A DNA stretch of 64,000 nucleotides from Zingiber officinale (Eukaryota; Streptophyta; Magnoliopsida; Zingiberales; Zingiberaceae): assembly GCF_018446385.1 (NCBI RefSeq), contig NC_056005.1:44459461-44523460 (forward strand), given 5' to 3'. How positions within the stretch are numbered: position 1 is the first letter of the stretch; the number at the start of each line of letters is the position of its first letter. The notes below the pieces were generated by a model. The model ran no database searches. It was given only the letters and a program-made list of their open reading frames with translations, and was not told the origin of the DNA. A program made the position numbers and the translations under genes. Shown here one piece after another: positions 59,495-64,000 of the stretch.

Positions 59495-59744
59495 ATGGAA
59501 GAAGCTGAACGACTTCACACTGTGACGCTCACTCAAGAAGAACTTGATATGCTCGTACAAGCTTGAGCAACCAAGATAGTCGAGCAACAACAGCAAAAGG
59601 TGCTACCCGAGCGACTGGCGTAGTGAGCAGCATCGGCATCCAAGGGTCGAGCGTCGCAGGAGGACCAGTCGGAACAACTCTCCATCTGGGGACAAAATAG
59701 AGGGTCGATCGGCACGCAAGGAGAAGCACCCCCCGCGCTGATAC
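59495..59744 (+). pseudogene. Ty3/gypsy gag N-terminus, cut by LTR-A
   Basis: The ATG at 59495 opens M-E-E-A-E-R-L-H-T-V-T-L-T-Q-E-E-L, as in the gag at 410 (minus). An in-frame TGA at 59564 stops it after 23 codons. Gag-like sequence (V-E-Q-Q-Q-Q-K) goes on to 59744, where LTR-A is inserted. Confidence 0.8.
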
Positions 59745-60927
59745 TGTTGGATCGATGAATTCACTAGAGGGGGTGAATAACGATTAAAAAATATCGTAAA
59801 AATTCGAGTCAAGTGCACAACGAAAGAATAAAATGATCAATGCTAACAAGAGTTGTTTTACTTGGTTCGGAGTCTTTGTCGACTCCTACTCTAAGGCCCG
59901 TACTCGTTGAATGCTTTCGTTAGGCAATTTACTAGCAATTCGAAAAGATGATTACACAATTTAAATTATAGGAATGCTAATAATTAAACAATACCGACAA
60001 TAATAAGGAAAAGAAAAATAGTACTTGTCGGAGAAGCCTCGCAGCGTTGCAGGAGCACAGCACAGAAGAGCAAGCTTTGGAAGGTCTTGTTTTGAGATGA
60101 TTCTTTGCTCCAGGGTGCATCCTTCTTATATAGGAGGCTCCGAGCGCTCGAATTCCTTCCGGGCGCCTGGAGTGTGACGTAGCTCGTCCAAACATGAAGC
60201 TCCACGTGGTGACGTGGCGAGGGGATAAAGTTTGCATCCCGGGCACTCGAATCCCTTCCAGGCTCCCGGATCCCTTCCGAGCGCCCGGATCCCTTCCAGG
60301 CGCACAGACCTCTGTTTTCCAGCGACCTGAACGAAAACGTTAGTCCAAGGCAAAATGCAAACTACCCTGCAAAATAAAGTGTTAGCACAGTTTTAAAAGG
60401 AATAGTACAATTATAATAGTAATAAAAGCAGTAATTAGATTTTGTCTCGTCGAGATCGGAATCTAATCACGATCTCAACTTAGATTTCCGAAATGGATCT
60501 AAGTTGGATCGAGGCCTAATGTTCCCTTCCCAGGAACGCGTCTTCACAGTCACTCCCCTCCAGTGACTTACCTTAACCTACCTGCCAGACGTTCGGTCAG
60601 CCCTTCGACCCGTCTGGACTTCGTGCTAGCTATCAAGTCAGCCAATCGACCTAGCTGGACTTCGTGGCAAACATCTGGTCAACCCATCAACCAGTCTGGG
60701 CTTCGTGCAGCTATCAGGTCGACCCGTTGGCCTAGCTGGACTTCGTGTTAGACATCTGGTCAGCCCGACGACCAATCTAGGCTTCGTGCCAACTATCAGG
60801 TTGTCCCGTTGACCTAGTTGGACTTTTCCTGCATACTTCGTCAAAGTGTTAGATCAATATGAAACTGACTTAACTTACTTTGTCATTTATCAAAATTTGA
60901 GTTAGACCGTTAGTACTAACCGCACCA
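59745..60927 (-). mobile_element. LTR family A, 3' LTR of a minus-strand copia element, 1183 bp
   Basis: Its ends are TGTTGGATCG (left) and CCGCACCA (right), the reverse complement of LTR-A. On its right, the minus strand has the polypurine tract AAAAAGGGGAGATTAT (60928-60943), marking it as a 3' LTR whose internal part runs rightwards. Inside are repeated phrases such as GGACTTCGTG and GGGCGCCTGGA (60150-60310, 60610-60830). Confidence 0.85.
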
Positions 60928-61028
60928 ATAATCTCCCCTTTTTGATGCAATGACAACCTGAGTTAAGTTAGTGAACAAATATGTAAGTAAAATAAGTAAT
61001 TATAAGGTTTTTAAGTTAGGCTTGTTTT
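60928..61028 (-). mobile_element. Copia internal remnant with polypurine tract
   Basis: Polypurine tract followed by about 85 bp (TGATGCAATGACAACCTGAGTTAAGTTAG) typical of the region before a copia 3' LTR. It is cut near 61028, where a different LTR-like sequence starts. Confidence 0.7.
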
Positions 61029-64000
61029 TGTCACGCCCCCAAAGGCATCCCTACCGAAATATTTCAGCAGCATCTCCCCTATACCGGTGACAATCTGAGA
61101 CATACATACAAAATACGTCAGCCACATACGGCTGGAATATACACACAATCATACAGTTAATAATGCAGCTCACATGACTAAAACATAGCATAACCACGTA
61201 GTTAATAATGTAGCCCACTCGGCTGAAACATAGCACAGCGAAAATCACAAAATAACGAACATGAAACGAACATAACAACTAACTGCGAGCCGACTCGTCT
61301 TGACACATCATCACCCAATCAAATACAAGATACCACAAAACAAAACTCCATATAAAAGAATACACAAATACAAGAACAAGTACAAAACCAACAATGCGAA
61401 AGGAAACACTAACGAAAGGAGAAGCTCGATGTGACTTGGGACTGGCGGACAGGATCTCCAGGTGACTCCATAAATCCTTTACCTGCTACCTGACGAAATA
61501 AACCAATTTGTGGGGTGGTGAATACTAAGACTCAGCCGATAATAGGACAGATAGTGCATGAACATATTAAATAACTAGAGATGTAAGGTATACAGTCTCG
61601 TAGGGAATATAGCAGATACTACAGTGATATCATAATAAGTGTCCATACCTGAAACCTTATCATAGGCTAGTAATAGAAGGTCAGGTGTAGCAAAGACCTG
61701 CTATAGTACTGCTCATAATTACATAGGTAACATATGAGGTATATACATATTACCAATAAACAAACTAGTGTCTAAACCCATACCTCAGGTATATATCTCA
61801 ACCTATGTGAGCATATCAGCATAAGTAAGCAACAACAGCATAAATAAGCAATAACAACATAAGTAAGCAATAGCAACATAAATAAGCAACAACAGCATAA
61901 ATAAGCAATAGCAACATAAGTAAGCAATAGCAGCATAAGTAAGCAACAACATCAATAAGTATAATAATAACAGCGTATACACTGATGGTCACTCCCACCC
62001 ACCCCCTGTAACATGACCCCTGTATGGTCGAGAGACCGGGACAATGACAGACTGTACACCACTCCAGCTACCACTACTCTCGAGTGGCCGAGGGGACAGT
62101 TGCATCGTAGCTAACTAGCTACATCTGTGATGGGGGTCCCTGCTGCTCGCAACTCCAGTTATTACTACCCCTGAGTAAATGAGTGGGAGCACGATAGGAC
62201 AAGCGGCATGCTCCAACTACCACTACCCATGAGTGGCCGAGCGTGCAGCCCTAGCCAATGACCCTCTCAACCACAAGGGAGACATGGTCGTCGGCATGCA
62301 TGTAATGATATGATACGTAAAATGCAACAGTTATCATATATATATAAACAGAAAATAGATATGCTACATGAAGCCAACATGCTCAGTAAGGTGTGTAAAT
62401 AACAACATTCAAGCAAGTAAGCATGGTATCTAGTATCCATATATCCAATATTTAATATCTAATATCTGGTATATGGTATCTGCTAAATATCATAGATAGC
62501 AACGAGAGACTGTATAGATATAAAAACGAGTAGCTCAAAGATCGAGTGGATAAGCTTCAAGCACAAGAAAAATATGAGTGGAGTCAAGATAAATATAAGA
62601 ACTATCCGAAAATATATCTCATGCACTAAGATCAATGTGTTAAAGAGATAAAGTAAGAAATACCCGCCTTTATCTGTCGATCGTGCTAAAATATGTCCCA
62701 CGCCGTGATGCTCGTCCCATACTAAAATCCTGCATCAGTCAATATATATATTTTATTTAGCTAAATTCATATGAATTAAGTAGCTAAATAAAATCCCCAA
62801 ACGAACTAGGGTAACTCTAATCAAACACGATCTTTGATTAACCCTAAATTAATGTTTAGGTCTTACTAATACAATTCACCACTTAACCTAGAGTTAAGCT
62901 AGTGTAACTTCATTTAATCCATTATTAAATCCATGGAGTAAATCAACCTAATTAATCTATTTCATCTTCAACCCATGAATCAATCCATTCGATTACCACC
63001 ACATATTCTAATCCAAATCCAGCTAACCAAATCTTACTAATCAATTGACCCAAATCTGAATTTTTAAACAAGCTATAGATCCAAACCGAAATCATGAAAT
63101 CACCTACATACCTTGTAGCCAAGCTTCTCCAACAATCCCCCAATCAACTTTACCCATACTACAACCTAATTAGATTAGGTTTATACATGATTCCTCCCAA
63201 AAACTCCCCTGAACCAAATATAAATCCACATCAACCTAACAAGAACAACCAACTACAACCTTCAAATTAATCCACATCTCAATTAATTCCTTAATCTAAT
63301 TCATTACATAATGTAATCAATTTATAGCACAACTTACCCAACCTGGACTTCTCCTTCGTCGATTCACTGCTGGAAAGGTTCACTCCCGGAACAGGATGAC
63401 CAGAACTGTAGTTCGCCGGCGAACAGTGCTAGCCAAAGTTACAATGACGAGTCAACCATCAAAATTCCTCATCACAATACACAGAATGGAAACTGATTTC
63501 TGTTTATTACCTCCACGCTTGGGCACGAAGCCTCGTTCTGTCCAGCTGCCCTCACATGTCAATCTAGTGGCATACTACGACAGAAATCGGACAAGAAAGG
63601 GAAACACTTCATACCTTCTTGAGGCCAAAAGAGGATGACTGACCCATGAAATGCAAATGAAAGAGGATGGCCGATGAGGAAATGCAGAGAGAGGAGATCG
63701 TCGGGAACGCGAGGGAGGTAGGCGATGCAATGACAATCCGGTGGTGTGTTTAAGGAGGAAACAGGGCACGGAAGGAGATCGACAAACTATGGAATCGGAA
63801 AAAAAAAACTCAGGAAACCTACCTCTATCGTAGACTTGCACGCTTGGCTCCTGGCGAGCACCTGGTGCTTGTGGTCAAGAGAGGAAGACAACTCCATAGT
63901 CGGCAAGGCCAAGTTTATTCCTCAATCAACTCCTATTTAAGGGGTATTCCAAATAGGCTTTCACTAAGTCTAATAACTCTACCCCTTAAAACATATCATA
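61029..64000 (-). mobile_element. Probable gypsy-type LTR region, no gene
   Basis: It starts TTGTCACGCCCCC, a start seen in minus-oriented LTRs of large plant gypsy elements. It contains moderately complex non-coding text with repeated ACTACCACTAC...GAGTGGCCGAG phrases (62060-62100, 62195-62240) and a 19-bp tandem array. A GC-richer right part lies at 63340-63930. No reverse transcriptase, integrase or gag was found, and open frames are not conserved. The right end is outside the window. Confidence 0.45.
61818..61950. repeat. 19-bp tandem repeat, seven units
   Basis: Seven consecutive 19-bp units of the form AGCATAAGTAAGCAACAAC with small changes (A/G at base 9, CAACAAC or CAATAGC at the end). 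Confidence 0.92.

Noticed and set aside
61818-61950. CRISPR-like array
   Set aside because: The units are contiguous with no unique spacers; it is a plain minisatellite in a plant genome.
1-64000. tRNA, rRNA or organelle-derived insertions
   Set aside because: No cloverleaf, rRNA core or recognisable plastid or mitochondrial gene was seen by eye; a tRNA scan would be needed to exclude small ones.

Overview
This is plant nuclear DNA: long AT-rich stretches, spliced genes with GT-AG introns, and dense nested LTR retrotransposons, LINEs and hAT elements. A monocot is plausible from the element styles, but nothing visible fixes the species. No bacterial, organellar or CRISPR features were seen. 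Only two host genes are supported, both on the minus strand. Everything else is transposon-derived or unassigned spacer.

Host gene 1 (41617 down to 30221) can be traced through 18 exons to one open frame of 1060 aa. It has two TDBD-like cysteine modules, two PHD fingers and a C-terminal GNAT acetyltransferase-like domain, the layout of IDM1/ROS4-type plant chromatin proteins. Host gene 2 (57312 down to 54096) has 7 exons and encodes a complete 665-aa ER Hsp70 (BiP) with signal peptide, all three Hsp70 signatures and a C-terminal HDEL. Its promoter carries an exact ERSE-II/P-UPRE core (ATTGG-N-CCACG), an ERSE-like site and a TATA box, so control by the unfolded protein response is likely.

Mobile DNA by region. 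1-1227: minus-strand gypsy gag and LTR running off the window edge. 1232-5000: LTR remnants. 5150-6930: five head-to-tail copies of a ~280-bp foldback element, the oddest structure here. 7414-12018: a copia-type LTR (family A) split by a gypsy element that has an intact gag and a tRNA-Asp primer site. 12050-16485: a ~285-bp tandem repeat interrupted by a 452-bp hAT MITE (8-bp target duplication) and by a 2433-bp solo LTR (family B, 5-bp target duplication). 16500-20460: a minus-strand LTR, a decayed coiled-coil ORF and another LTR-A piece. 25030-29800: a dead LINE reverse transcriptase holding a 3977-bp hAT element with exact 8-bp target duplication and a decayed transposase. 42585-52500: gypsy gag cut by a copia element, then an LTR-B copy, a gypsy LTR with ~135-bp tandem repeats, and copia scraps. 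58600-64000: another gypsy cut by LTR-A, then a long gypsy-type LTR-like region with a 19-bp tandem array.

The retrotransposon families recur (LTR-A four times, LTR-B four times, the gypsy with a GGCGCCGTCTGTGG-like primer site three times), which lets the order of insertion be read in several places. I found no convincing new enzyme system. The most unusual items are the tandem foldback array, the paralogous empty-site arrangement around 13 kb, and the mutation pattern in the hAT transposase.
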